DNA of 64,000 bases, taken from assembly GCF_900187405.1 (NCBI RefSeq), contig NZ_LT896716.1, forward strand, positions 3,348,753 to 3,412,752, written 5' to 3'. Under the pieces are notes generated by a model. That model was not told the DNA's origin and ran no database searches. It saw only the letters and a program-made list of their open reading frames with translations. The stretch is from Geobacter sp. DSM 9736. GTDB taxonomy: Bacteria > Desulfobacterota > Desulfuromonadia > Geobacterales > Geobacteraceae. Shown piece after piece: positions 8,878-17,641 of this stretch; within the stretch, counting starts at the first letter, position 1, and each line of letters starts with the position of its first letter. The position numbers were made by a program, and so were the translations under genes.

Positions 8878-10440
8878 ATGAATGAGACCATCATAAGCCT
8901 GATGACATTTCTACCCCTCCTCGGGGTCCTGTTGCTGTTGTTCGTCCCCAAGAACAGTCACGGGCTGCTGAGGGGTCTGGCTCTAGCCATTACGGCGGTT
9001 ACCTTTGTCGTTTCCCTTCCCTTGGTTACCGGCTTTGTTTCAAATGCTGAATATCAATTCGTTCAGAACGTTCCCTGGATTCAGGCAGGGCCTTTCAAGA
9101 TGAACTACCACGTCGGCATTGACGGCATCAGCTTGTGGCTCGTCATACTTACGACCTTTATCATGCCGATTGCCGTTCTTTCGACCTGGACTGCGGTTGA
9201 GACCAAGGTCAAAGAATACATGATCTGTCTCTTGCTCCTTGAAGTTGGTATGCTCGGCGCTTTTGTGTCTCTTGACCTTTTCCTCTTCTACATTTTCTGG
9301 GAACTCATGCTCATCCCCATGTACTTCATCATTGGCATCTGGGGTGGCAAGCAAAAAATTTATGCCGCAGTCAAGTTCTTCATCTACACTATGGCCGGCT
9401 CCGTACTCATGCTGGTCGCTATCATCGCACTGTATTTCATGGGGCTTCAGGCCGGTCTAACCGACTTCACCATCGCCAATTTCTACACGTTGCCTATTGA
9501 TCCTTCGATTCAGGTTTGGATGTTTTTGGCATTTGCCTTCGCCTTCGCGATCAAGGTTCCGCTCTTTCCTGTTCACACATGGTTGCCGCTCGCTCACACT
9601 GAGGCTCCTACCGCTGGATCGGTCATTCTTGCAGCTATTCTTCTTAAAATGGGAACCTATGGCTACGTAAGATTCGCCATGCCTCTGTTCCCGGATGCGG
9701 CCGAGAGATTTACTCCGCTCATTGCCACTCTTGCTGTAATCGGTATTATCTATGCCGCTCTTGTAGCAATGGTGCAGGACGACGTAAAAAAACTCGTGGC
9801 TTACTCGTCGGTCGCTCATCTCGGTTTCGTCATGCTGGGTATATTTGCCCTCAACCAGCAGGGTGTCGCCGGAGGAATGCTTCAGATGCTGAATCACGGT
9901 ATTTCTACCGGTGCACTCTTCCTTATAGTTGGCTTCATTTATGAACGTCGCCATACAAGGCTTATCGCGGATTTCGGTGGATTGTCGAAACAAATGCCGA
10001 TATTTGCGACAATATTCATGATCGTAACCCTTTCGTCCATTGGCCTTCCCGGCACCAACGGTTTTGTGGGAGAATTCCTCGTCTTGATAGGTGCGTACGA
10101 AAGTAACCTGCGATGGTATGCCATCATAGCGACAAGCGGTGTTATTCTTTCGGCTGTCTACATGTTGTGGATGTTTCAGCGTGTCATGTTCGGTGAACTT
10201 AATAACCCAAAAAACCAGAAGCTGACCGACCTCAACAGCAGGGAAATAGCCATAATGGTTCCTCTGCTCGTCCTCATCTTTGTTATGGGAGTGTATCCGA
10301 ACCCGTTCATAGATCGGATGGCTCCTTCAATTGATAAGATGATCCAGCAGAGCAAGGCGAAGAAAGTTGCACTTGTAGCGCCTCCTGCTACCCCTGCTCC
10401 GCAGGAAATTCCGGCGGTACAGCCTTTAGAGCATAAGTAG
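8878..10440 (+). CDS. nuoM: NADH-quinone oxidoreductase subunit M
   Basis: This is the second Mrp-type proton-pumping subunit of complex I (520 aa, about 14 transmembrane helices). FYIFWELMLIPMYFIIG near residue 136 contains the essential glutamate, and FPVHTWLPLAHTEAPTAGSV near 232 is the family signature. The C-terminal 25 residues are a proline- and alanine-rich hydrophilic tail. ATG 8878 follows AAAAAGGAG. It is cotranscribed with nuoL and nuoN. Confidence 0.96.
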   Translation: MNETIISLMTFLPLLGVLLLLFVPKNSHGLLRGLALAITAVTFVVSLPLVTGFVSNAEYQFVQNVPWIQAGPFKMNYHVGIDGISLWLVILTTFIMPIAVLSTWTAVETKVKEYMICLLLLEVGMLGAFVSLDLFLFYIFWELMLIPMYFIIGIWGGKQKIYAAVKFFIYTMAGSVLMLVAIIALYFMGLQAGLTDFTIANFYTLPIDPSIQVWMFLAFAFAFAIKVPLFPVHTWLPLAHTEAPTAGSVILAAILLKMGTYGYVRFAMPLFPDAAERFTPLIATLAVIGIIYAALVAMVQDDVKKLVAYSSVAHLGFVMLGIFALNQQGVAGGMLQMLNHGISTGALFLIVGFIYERRHTRLIADFGGLSKQMPIFATIFMIVTLSSIGLPGTNGFVGEFLVLIGAYESNLRWYAIIATSGVILSAVYMLWMFQRVMFGELNNPKNQKLTDLNSREIAIMVPLLVLIFVMGVYPNPFIDRMAPSIDKMIQQSKAKKVALVAPPATPAPQEIPAVQPLEHK

Positions 10441-10471
10441 ACTTTTTCAGAATAGCCACTGGAGGAATTAG

Positions 10472-11926
10472 ATGGAAACATTTGCGATGCCTGCCATAAA
10501 CTTCGCTGCGGTCATGCCCGAGACGATCCTTTCCGTCTTCGCCATGATTCTGCTGCTGATCAACGTCTTCGTCCCGAGCGAGCAGAAAGCTTATCTCGGC
10601 TATTTAAGCCTCATCGGCATCGTCATTTCTTTTTACTCCGTCGTAAGCGGCTGGGGTAACCCACAACAGGGCTTTAACGGAGCAGTACTTCAGGATAATT
10701 TCGCCTTGTTTTTTAAAGGTATCGTTCTGATATCCGGTGCACTCTCCATTCTAATCAGTGACCAGTACATGAAGCGTGAAGAGTGCAATTGGGGCGAGCT
10801 TTACCCACTGGTTCTTCTTTCCACGGCAGGTATGATGCTAATGGCATCTGGTACCGACCTCATGACGATCTTCCTGGGCCTTGAAGTTCTGTCGGTCTCC
10901 CTCTATGTTCTTGCTGGATTTAATAGAAACAGCTTGAGATCCAACGAGGCTGGCCTGAAGTACTTCCTTCTGGGCGCCTTTTCGACAGGATTCCTTCTCT
11001 ATGGTATGGCTCTCACCTATGGAGCAACCGGAACTACCAAGATTGCCAACATTGCATCATTCATAGCTCAGAATGCCGGAGTCACAGCCAACCCGATGCT
11101 TCTCGTGGGGATGCTTTTGATGGCAGTAGGTTTCTCTTTCAAAATAGCAGCAGCACCCTTTCATATGTGGACACCCGACGTATATGAGGGTGCTCCTACT
11201 CCGATGACTGCTTTCATGTCGGTTGGACCGAAGGCTGCGGGCTTTGCCGCTTTCGTAAGGGTATTCGTTGTAGCGCTCCCTTCGTTTCGTGCAGATTGGA
11301 CGGATTTACTCTGGATTCTGGCTGTTCTTACCATGACCGTAGGTAATATCACTGCTCTTTATCAGAACAACATCAAGCGAGTTCTTGCTTATTCTTCTAT
11401 AGCACATGCAGGTTATGTTCTTGTCGGATTCGTCGCTGGTAACGCTGTGGGCACCGCAGGTATTATGTTTTACATGCTTACGTACGCGTTTATGAACATC
11501 GGTGCTTTCGCAATCATAGTATTGGTCGGAAAAAAGGGAGAACCGAACAACAATGTCAGCGACTACACCGGATTCGGTTTCAAGCATCCCGTGCTAGCTG
11601 TCTGCATGTCAATATTCCTTTTTTCTCTCGCCGGTATCCCCCCCGCAGCCGGCTTTGTCGGCAAATTCTACCTGTTCTCAGGTGCAATTCAGGCCGGCTA
11701 CATCTGGCTTGCAGTCATCGGGGTTCTTAATAGCGCCGCCTCGGTTTATTACTACTTGCGCATCATGGTGTTCATGTACATGAAAGAGCCCGAGGAAGAA
11801 TTCGATTGGCTTCAGGTTACTCCGGGAATAGCCCTATGCTTGATTGTTGCCGTTATCGGGGTTCTTGTTCCCGGTGTTATTCCTTCATTCTTGCTGGAGC
11901 TGGCCCAGAAGGCAGCATTGCTTTAA
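10472..11926 (+). CDS. nuoN: NADH-quinone oxidoreductase subunit N
   Basis: This is the third antiporter-like subunit (484 aa, about 14 transmembrane helices) and the last gene of the nuo operon. Family marks include FLGLEVLSVSLYVLAGF near residue 137, with the membrane glutamate, FHMWTPDVYEGAPTP near 230, and a lysine-bearing helix near 290-310. ATG 10472 follows CTGGAGGAA. A strong intrinsic terminator lies 23 bases after the stop. Confidence 0.96.
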   Translation: METFAMPAINFAAVMPETILSVFAMILLLINVFVPSEQKAYLGYLSLIGIVISFYSVVSGWGNPQQGFNGAVLQDNFALFFKGIVLISGALSILISDQYMKREECNWGELYPLVLLSTAGMMLMASGTDLMTIFLGLEVLSVSLYVLAGFNRNSLRSNEAGLKYFLLGAFSTGFLLYGMALTYGATGTTKIANIASFIAQNAGVTANPMLLVGMLLMAVGFSFKIAAAPFHMWTPDVYEGAPTPMTAFMSVGPKAAGFAAFVRVFVVALPSFRADWTDLLWILAVLTMTVGNITALYQNNIKRVLAYSSIAHAGYVLVGFVAGNAVGTAGIMFYMLTYAFMNIGAFAIIVLVGKKGEPNNNVSDYTGFGFKHPVLAVCMSIFLFSLAGIPPAAGFVGKFYLFSGAIQAGYIWLAVIGVLNSAASVYYYLRIMVFMYMKEPEEEFDWLQVTPGIALCLIVAVIGVLVPGVIPSFLLELAQKAALL

Positions 11927-11949
11927 GCACATAGAAGCCGTAGTTAAGG

Positions 11950-11986
11950 TGGCCCTTCCGGAGATTCCAGAAGGGCCATATTTTTT
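11950..11986 (+). terminator. Intrinsic terminator of the nuo operon
   Basis: A perfect 9-bp stem (TGGCCCTTC at 11950-11958 with GAAGGGCCA at 11970-11978) encloses an 11-base loop. It is followed after two bases by six T residues (11981-11986). It sits just after nuoN and closes the operon. Confidence 0.88.
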
Positions 11987-12064
11987 GATGGGTCAGGCAA
12001 TATCCAGCAAATTGTATGGAAAATTTCGAACAGGCGGCAGCTGAGAGGGGTAAGGACTCCTATC

Positions 12065-12484
12065 ATGGCATGGTGTATTGCTATCCTGATTATTTTGTTT
12101 TCTCCTGATCTCTCTTCGGCAGTCGATTATTCTGAAAAGACTTCGGGAAGAAAAGACTATGATATAGCCCTCGAGTGGAGGGCATGGCAGGAACCTTCCC
12201 GCATAGCCGTTATCGGGACAGTGTCATCCGGACTTGCGTTATACATCCTAGGTGTTGAATTAAGAGCCCGCGTTATCGATGCCGCCCATGCTGAGGTAGC
12301 GAAAGCGGTTTTTGCGTTTCCTCCCCCCAGTGACCCCGCATATTTTTCCATGCCGTATGGAATGGCTCTTCCGGCATATGGTCGAAAAGCTGAAAGAATC
12401 GACCTTCTATTCCTTTACGAGATTCCATTTTCAGAAGACACCTCGATAATTTCGTTCAGGACCATCTCAATCAAATTTCCTTGA
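12065..12484 (+). CDS. Uncharacterised exported or membrane-anchored protein
   Basis: I do not recognise this 139-aa protein. It opens with a hydrophobic segment, MAWCIAILIILFSPDLSSA, that looks like a signal peptide. A second moderately hydrophobic stretch lies near residues 47-63. The rest is mixed, with a proline-rich FPPPSDPAYF patch near 85. ATG 12065 follows a purine-rich GGGGTAAGGA site. It lies after the nuo terminator, so it needs its own promoter. No domain, metal motif or heme motif is visible. Confidence 0.55.
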   Translation: MAWCIAILIILFSPDLSSAVDYSEKTSGRKDYDIALEWRAWQEPSRIAVIGTVSSGLALYILGVELRARVIDAAHAEVAKAVFAFPPPSDPAYFSMPYGMALPAYGRKAERIDLLFLYEIPFSEDTSIISFRTISIKFP

Positions 12485-12622
12485 CCCCATTTTGCCTGAG
12501 AATTTCTTCCCCGCTGCGCTCCAGCAGCGTGTTTCTCTCAAAGATTACGACTTGATTTTCGCCAGTTTCTGCCGATTAGTCTAAGACGGTACTAGCGAAA
12601 CTTGAGAAACAATGAGGGAACT
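12485..12622. other. Short intergenic stretch with weak inverted repeats
   Basis: There is no gene here. CGCTGC and GCAGCG flank a six-base loop near 12512-12529. An imperfect pairing of TCGCCAGT with ACTAGCGA follows near 12559-12599. Neither has a T tract, and no convincing promoter hexamers were found. Confidence 0.3.
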
Positions 12623-12895
12623 ATGAAAAAAATAATTGGATGGGGAGGAGTGATCCTGCTTTTATTGTCGCAGCAGACAGTGCTTATTGATCAGGGTGTC
12701 AGCGGGGCTATATTTTTCCTTGGACTCAGTATGTGTCTTTGTGTCCTGTGCATGGCTACCTTGCCTATTATTATGCAAATAGTCACTGAAAACAGCCGTG
12801 ATCATTACATCAGATTGTATGAACAATACATTGAGAAAAGGCAGGAAGCTATAAAAAGACTGGAGGAGGAGTTACTACAGAAGAGAAGAAAGTAA
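12623..12895 (+). CDS. Small membrane protein with C-terminal coiled coil
   Basis: This 90-aa product has two hydrophobic helices (about residues 4-20 and 26-50) followed by a highly charged segment, YIEKRQEAIKRLEEELLQKRRK, likely a cytoplasmic coiled coil. ATG 12623 has a GAGGGA site just upstream and is preferred over an in-frame TTG at 12602. It ends 10 bases before the converging EAL-HDOD gene. The family is unknown to me. Confidence 0.55.
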   Translation: MKKIIGWGGVILLLLSQQTVLIDQGVSGAIFFLGLSMCLCVLCMATLPIIMQIVTENSRDHYIRLYEQYIEKRQEAIKRLEEELLQKRRK

Positions 12896-12905
12896 AAAAT
12901 CATTA

Positions 12906-14153
12906 TTATTTTAACAAGGTCCTATTAGCCCATTTTACTGCATCGAGCTGAGCGTTAGAGCATTCTGCGCGTGACAGTGACAGCTCCTCTAGAAGCTTAT
13001 CAAGTTCTTCGGTGCGTGACTGTTCGAGGTGCTCAGAAACTATAAGTAACTGACCGAGAACTCCTGTGCGATGGAGAAGAGCATCGCGCATTTCATCTGC
13101 AATGTTACACTGCCCCACAACTTCTTCCATCCGCACATTCAGAAGGACATCTATGAGAGAGAGAACGCCTGTCATGAATGCTCTGTCCGCAGAGTCCTTG
13201 TCCCTTCCCCACGCAGGTATTGCCCTTACGATATTTTCCATGAATTTTCCACGGACTGCCGCCAATTCCATAAGAGGGCTAGCAAATATGCCCTTATTGC
13301 TGTTGAGTGCATAAAGGCAGAGCATTAGCCAGCGCTTGAGATGATCCCGCCCAAGTATGGCCAAAGCGTGCCGCACTGTTTTGATCTTCCCCCGCATGCC
13401 AAGGTACACTGAGTTGACTAGGCGAAGAAGATTATAAATCAGCTCAGGGTGCTGCTTGAAAGTTTCTTCTATTTCGGACGAATCGGCATCCGCCAATACC
13501 TGGTCCATAAGGCGCATCAGTGTGAGTGTGGCGGTATCCAGAGTTCTTTGCTGAATCACTGTGGGCTTCGCAAAAAAATATCCTTGGAACATCTGAAAGC
13601 CAACGTTACGGCAGAAGCTGAGCTGCTCGTGTGTTTCAACCTTTTCCGCTAACAGCGTCAAAGGCCACTCACGCCATTTTTCAAGCATCCCTATGATCTG
13701 GTTAGAGGGAGATTTCAGGAGATCTACCTTTATTATATCTACCAGCTCGTAAAGAGGTTCGAATTCAGGATCATAGACATGATCATCGAGGGCAAGGGTG
13801 AAGCCCTTACGTTTTAATTCCCTGCATCTTGAAACTACTATGGGAGTAGGTCTTATTGATTCCAGTAGCTCTATTACAACCTGCTCTTTAGGCAACAGAT
13901 CAAGAACATCAGCCATCAGGATTTGCTGGGTCAGGTTGATATATCCCTTTTTCTTTCCTAGAGCGTCTGAAAGGCCGAAATCAGAAAGAGTATGGACTAT
14001 GACGTGTGCACATGCTTGGACTTCGTCTGTTACATCGGCAGAGAGAGAATCCGAAGAACGGAACAGAAGCTCGTATGCAACCAGATTTAGTTCAGCATCG
14101 AGAATCGGCTGACGGCCAAGAAAGAGGTTGTTGGAAAAATCGTGGGCTTTCAT
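12906..14153 (-). CDS. EAL-HDOD signalling protein
   Basis: This 415-aa protein joins an N-terminal EAL-like domain, beginning FLGRQPILDAELNLVAYELLFR near residue 10, to a C-terminal HDOD domain at roughly 210-400. The architecture is that of YuxH/CdgJ-type regulators, where the EAL part is usually degenerate. Here the signature is YELLFR rather than an active EAL motif, so c-di-GMP hydrolysis is unlikely. ATG 14153 is chosen over an in-frame TTG at 14213, which would add 20 residues unlike the family. Such proteins are often linked to motility or surface behaviour; a specific role cannot be read from the context. Confidence 0.85.
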   Translation of the reverse strand: MKAHDFSNNLFLGRQPILDAELNLVAYELLFRSSDSLSADVTDEVQACAHVIVHTLSDFGLSDALGKKKGYINLTQQILMADVLDLLPKEQVVIELLESIRPTPIVVSRCRELKRKGFTLALDDHVYDPEFEPLYELVDIIKVDLLKSPSNQIIGMLEKWREWPLTLLAEKVETHEQLSFCRNVGFQMFQGYFFAKPTVIQQRTLDTATLTLMRLMDQVLADADSSEIEETFKQHPELIYNLLRLVNSVYLGMRGKIKTVRHALAILGRDHLKRWLMLCLYALNSNKGIFASPLMELAAVRGKFMENIVRAIPAWGRDKDSADRAFMTGVLSLIDVLLNVRMEEVVGQCNIADEMRDALLHRTGVLGQLLIVSEHLEQSRTEELDKLLEELSLSRAECSNAQLDAVKWANRTLLK

Positions 14154-14210
14154 TGGACTCTGGCAAGGACAGATGAGGTGGTGGTTGTGTTTCTCTTCGG
14201 CGGCGATCGG

Positions 14211-14247
14211 CAAAAGTTAAGCTGCCCAACCGTCATGGTGGGCAGCT
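14211..14247 (-). terminator. Probable terminator of the cytochrome bc operon
   Basis: A perfect 9-bp inverted repeat, AGCTGCCCA (14220-14228) and TGGGCAGCT (14239-14247), has a 10-base loop. Read on the minus strand it is followed by TAACTTTTG, a short T-rich tail. It lies 69 bases past the stop of the cytochrome b gene. Confidence 0.6.
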
Positions 14248-14315
14248 CATGTTCCGGCACCTGCAGTGACCTTTGGAGGCCCTTGTCTGAATGGCCAACA
14301 TTGAGTCAGAGACTC

Positions 14316-15014
14316 CTATCCTTTTGCATGCTCCGCCGGCTTGGGCAGGTCGTGTAGAGGTTCATGTGAACCATGATCCTCGATTTTTTCCCACCCCGTC
14401 CACATGGGGACAAAATGCGCGAACGGTGTGTGGCCCAGTGTCGCAAGATATATGTGAGTGAAGAGAAAGGCGCAGAGTGAGCAGGCCAATAAGAAATGCA
14501 TTCCTACGAGGATTTTCAAGCCGCCAAGCATTATAAGGACTTCACGCAAGGGTGCTATGTTCATCAGAAATATGCCCGTAAGGCTGACAAGCGGCACCAG
14601 GACAAACATTATGGCAAGGTAAGCAGACTTCTGCATGGGATTAAATTTATTGTCGGGTGTTGGGTGATGCGGGCTGGGCTTTCCGCGAAAATAGTTGAAG
14701 AAGTAATAAAATGCCTGTCTCAGAATCCCAGTCTGAAGATCTTCTTTCTTGGGGAAGTAGAGTTGCGCCATCGTCCCGGCTATCATGGTGTAATAAAAGA
14801 ACCAAAGAGAGAAGGAAAGGGATACTACGATCCCGGCCGTGTTGTGAAGGCGAATAGCTGCTTTGTACGAACCAAAGATGTTGATGAATTCAGGGTATCG
14901 GATCTGTGCTCCGGTAATACAAAGAGTTACTATCCCAAGGGCGTTTAGCCAGTGCCATATCCTTACTGGAGTAGGTTGCAGATATATCATGTTGTTGTTT
15001 GTCGTGTCGCTCAT
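14316..15014 (-). CDS. Diheme-type cytochrome b subunit of a menaquinol oxidoreductase (CbcB-like)
   Basis: This 232-aa integral membrane protein belongs to the cytochrome b561/formate dehydrogenase gamma/hydrogenase b group. About four to five helices are visible. Histidines sit in RIWHWLNALG near residue 19, RLHNTAGIV near 56, VGMHFLLAC near 177 and FTHIYLATLGH near 190, fitting two heme b groups. It follows the seven-heme cytochrome with a one-base gap, so the two should form one complex. The pairing matches CbcA-CbcB of Geobacter, which oxidise menaquinol during respiration near the lower energetic limit. The name rests on architecture and gene order, not on an alignment. Confidence 0.8.
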   Translation of the reverse strand: MSDTTNNNMIYLQPTPVRIWHWLNALGIVTLCITGAQIRYPEFINIFGSYKAAIRLHNTAGIVVSLSFSLWFFYYTMIAGTMAQLYFPKKEDLQTGILRQAFYYFFNYFRGKPSPHHPTPDNKFNPMQKSAYLAIMFVLVPLVSLTGIFLMNIAPLREVLIMLGGLKILVGMHFLLACSLCAFLFTHIYLATLGHTPFAHFVPMWTGWEKIEDHGSHEPLHDLPKPAEHAKG

Positions 15015-15015
15015 A

Positions 15016-16086
15016 TCAGTGCCCCTTTCCCATTCTGTTTTTTCGTGTCAGGAATCTCAGAGAGCCATGGCCAATCGGCATTATGAGCCCGCCTGCTATG
15101 ATGAGCAGGCCTATTTTGTCTAAGGTAGGATTGCGCGTAGAGCCTAGCATATAAAAATCCGGGGTTCCATTCATGGCGTCCAGCACGGCACCTTTTTCAA
15201 CGGCAGCCCGAGCAAACGTTCCATTGGGCTTGGGCAGCGCTACATAGCTGGTTTGCATTGCTTCGGGGCCTGATGCGTGGCAGAACGAGCAATCCCAGCG
15301 GTTGCTGAGAACCTGGAAGTTGTGCGTCACTTTTTCCGGCGTCATCATCCCCTGAAGACGTACGTTATCGTGGCCGGGACTGCTGTTGAATAACTTCAGC
15401 TCGGCTAGAGAAATGTAGCTATCGTTGTTGACATCTATCAGGGAACGGATGTCCTGTTCTCCCGCGAGTTTTTTGAGCTCTTCATAAGTGGCAGTTTTAA
15501 AATCACCGTAGCGTCCGCCTCCCACGTCACGTTTTACGATGTACATAGTTATCACATAATTTTCAGAGCCAGAATGGCAGGTGATGCAGGGAAGGGAATC
15601 AATATGGAGTTCGGCCTGAGGCAGCCACTCGGAATGTTTACTGATCATCTCATTGCTCTTGTGGCAATTCCCGCACATAAGATTCATGTCATGACCTGAG
15701 ACCTCAGTAGGAGAGTGTGCTGTGTGAGGGTTATGGCAGTCTCCGCAGGCAGCATTTCTTGCGTGTACGCTCTTGCTGTACTCTTCCATTACATCGGAGT
15801 GACAGTTGGAGCAGTTGGTAGTTGCGAATACTTTCATGCCATCATCAGGATGACCGGCAGTGACAGCGTCATGACAGGTACGGCACCCGAAGTTGGCATC
15901 TCCTATCCGGGCGTGGGCGGTATGTTGATATCTGACAGGGTCAATGAATCGGGAATTATCCACTTTCTCCTTGCTGCCGTGACATGTCAGGCAGCCTTTG
16001 GAGCTTGCTAGTGCCTGTGGACCCGGAGCAATGAGGACTGCAGCAAGGATAATCATCAGTATAAGGTGAAAGTTAGTTGGGTTCAC
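15016..16086 (-). CDS. Seven-heme membrane-anchored c-type cytochrome (CbcA-like)
   Basis: This 356-aa cytochrome has a signal peptide (residues 1-28), seven CxxCH heme sites (CLTCH, CRTCH, CSNCH, CGDCH, CGNCH, CITCH, CSFCH) and a C-terminal membrane helix near 323-340. It should sit on the periplasmic face of the inner membrane and take electrons from the adjoining cytochrome b. Between hemes six and seven, at residues 218-229, is [12 protein letters not shown], which fits an EF-hand calcium loop (Asp1, Asn3, Asp5, Ile8, Glu12). The seven hemes plus C-terminal anchor match Geobacter CbcA. It follows the 73-aa protein gene by about 30 bases. Confidence 0.85.
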   Translation of the reverse strand: MNPTNFHLILMIILAAVLIAPGPQALASSKGCLTCHGSKEKVDNSRFIDPVRYQHTAHARIGDANFGCRTCHDAVTAGHPDDGMKVFATTNCSNCHSDVMEEYSKSVHARNAACGDCHNPHTAHSPTEVSGHDMNLMCGNCHKSNEMISKHSEWLPQAELHIDSLPCITCHSGSENYVITMYIVKRDVGGGRYGDFKTATYEELKKLAGEQDIRSLIDVNNDSYISLAELKLFNSSPGHDNVRLQGMMTPEKVTHNFQVLSNRWDCSFCHASGPEAMQTSYVALPKPNGTFARAAVEKGAVLDAMNGTPDFYMLGSTRNPTLDKIGLLIIAGGLIMPIGHGSLRFLTRKNRMGKGH

Positions 16087-16115
16087 GTTAGGTACCTCCG
16101 GAAGATAATATTAAA

Positions 16116-16337
16116 CTAGCCTTTTTCCTTTACTTCCTTTCGCTGCAGTGACGGCTTGTGTGCCCGAAGGCTTCGAAACACTGGTACCAGTTGGCCTACG
16201 ACAATGAGGGCGCAGAAAGCAATAAACACCCACACTATAAAATCGCTATTGTCTTCCCGTGCCCCTGCTGCTGCAAAGGCAGGGTGTGCCCATGCTATTA
16301 CCGATATTAACGGGGTGATAAGCGCGTGTTTTCTCAT
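16116..16337 (-). CDS. Small single-span membrane protein of the cytochrome bc operon
   Basis: The 73-aa product has a signal-like N-terminus ending near AFAAAGA (residue 25). One transmembrane helix, FIVWVFIAFCALIVVGQLVPV, follows, then a basic tail. Its place between the receiver-like gene and the cytochrome suggests an accessory subunit of the same complex. Small membrane proteins accompany Cbc-type complexes in Geobacter, but I cannot assign a role. Confidence 0.7.
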   Translation of the reverse strand: MRKHALITPLISVIAWAHPAFAAAGAREDNSDFIVWVFIAFCALIVVGQLVPVFRSLRAHKPSLQRKEVKEKG

Positions 16338-16366
16338 TGGCAGTCTCCTTTGATAGTAAGATGATG

Positions 16367-16792
16367 TTACTTTTGCTCGTGAGTTTTTTTGGTGTTGGCA
16401 AATGCGCAGCCGACTGCTTGGCGGATTTCCTCTTTGTCCTCAGGAGTCGACGGTTTAAGTGCGTGGTAGAAAATACCTTCGCGCCGGATTTTTCGGACTA
16501 CGGGAAGTGAAGCTTCATCGGAGACAAGGATGATGGCGAGTTTTCTGTTACATTTTTTAAGAAGATGGATCAGATCGGCCGATGATACCTTGTTGTCAAA
16601 ATCATTGCCGAGCAGCACTACCGGGGTCTGCTTTTCAAGGATATTGCAGAGAACATGAACTGCCGAGTCTGTGGTCTCCACCTGGTAACCAGCTTCGGTA
16701 AAAATCTCGGCCACTTCCTTCCTGACATCAGTATCTCTGTCCGCTATTAAAATGCCTCTATCATCGTTTTTCACCTCATTGTAGTGCGTCAT
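16367..16792 (-). CDS. Degenerate response-regulator receiver protein
   Basis: This 141-aa stand-alone domain has the CheY-like layout. ILIADRDTDVRKEV supplies the acidic pocket (Asp18, Asp20), hydrophobic VVLLG forms strand 3, and ALKPS near 118 supplies the conserved lysine. The phosphate-accepting aspartate expected after strand 3 is replaced by Gly62 (VVLLGNDF); the nearest aspartate is two residues later. Phosphorylation at the usual site is therefore doubtful. The start overlaps the 3' end of the preceding 86-aa gene by four bases, so it is translated with the membrane complex genes. No partner kinase is nearby. Confidence 0.75.
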   Translation of the reverse strand: MTHYNEVKNDDRGILIADRDTDVRKEVAEIFTEAGYQVETTDSAVHVLCNILEKQTPVVLLGNDFDNKVSSADLIHLLKKCNRKLAIILVSDEASLPVVRKIRREGIFYHALKPSTPEDKEEIRQAVGCAFANTKKTHEQK

Positions 16793-17049
16793 TTCCGTAC
16801 CTCCTCTTGCGTATCCTGCTTTTTGGACACTGATGCGATTCCTCTTATCATGGCGCCGAAAAGCATAAGCCCGGGGATAACCTGCACCGCAATGATGGCT
16901 CCCACAAAGAAAAGAAAAGCTTTCACCATAAATCCGTCTCCGTGTGACACTTGATTTATGCCCAAGATGAAGACAGTCCCTAGAATGATGAGGCTGCTGA
17001 TGAGTACGATTGTGATTCTTGATTTGTTAGCAGATGGTATGACTTTCAT
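16789..17049 (-). CDS. Small two-helix membrane protein of the cytochrome bc operon
   Basis: This 86-aa protein has two hydrophobic helices (near residues 11-30 and 40-68) and a charged C-terminal tail. ATG 17049 is preceded by AAGGAGAC. It lies 19 bases after the 190-aa membrane protein gene and overlaps the receiver-like gene by four bases. It is probably a minor subunit of the quinol-oxidising complex; the family is not recognised. Confidence 0.65.
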   Translation of the reverse strand: MKVIPSANKSRITIVLISSLIILGTVFILGINQVSHGDGFMVKAFLFFVGAIIAVQVIPGLMLFGAMIRGIASVSKKQDTQEEVRK

Positions 17050-17068
17050 GGAAGTCTCCTTTCGCTCC

Positions 17069-17641
17069 TTAGTCTTCGAGGATTCTGCCTGTGGCGGTCA
17101 GTGGCCAGAGGGAGGCCTTCCGCATCAACTCCTTCTTCCAGCATATGGCTGCTTTGTAATAGGCCGAAATCTGGTAGTGTTCGAGCAGGAGAACGGCCAC
17201 TCCGGCTGAAAATACAAAAAGAAAGGTTGAGGGAAGACTGCTGGAAAGCAGGTAGAAAATATAAAAGGCACTGCGGTGGGCGAGTTGTTCGTACTTCCTT
17301 CCGGGTTGCACATCATTGAGTAGCCTGCCTGCAACAATAATTAATCCGGAGATGGTCGAAACACCCAAAATGATATGAATCAGGTAAGGGGCGGGAGGTG
17401 CCCCTATGATCTCTCTGACATGCTCTGGGAAAAGGTCCAGCACAGCAATGTCCTTGATGAGCAGGAAAAGAATGCTGATGAGCAGGAATGCCGCCAGGTT
17501 CCATAATCCCCGCCTGGAGCTCGCGTACAGGGAGTCGATCTCTCGCTGGATATCTGGAATGAGGTTGTGGTGTTTACATGCCGAGGTACAGGGGGTCCTG
17601 AGGTCACTCTGTTTAAGTTGCTTAATGGCTTGTTCTAACAT
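17069..17641 (-). CDS. Membrane protein, first gene of the CbcBA-like operon
   Basis: The 190-aa product has a soluble N-terminal part with two cysteines (PCTSACKHH near residue 17). About four transmembrane helices follow (near 46-68, 84-105, 124-150 and possibly 150-165). No heme-binding CxxCH or quinone motif is visible. As first gene of the six-gene unit it is read from the candidate sigma-54 promoter 52 bases upstream. Membrane proteins of this sort head Cbc gene sets in Geobacter; the exact function is unknown. Confidence 0.65.
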   Translation of the reverse strand: MLEQAIKQLKQSDLRTPCTSACKHHNLIPDIQREIDSLYASSRRGLWNLAAFLLISILFLLIKDIAVLDLFPEHVREIIGAPPAPYLIHIILGVSTISGLIIVAGRLLNDVQPGRKYEQLAHRSAFYIFYLLSSSLPSTFLFVFSAGVAVLLLEHYQISAYYKAAICWKKELMRKASLWPLTATGRILED

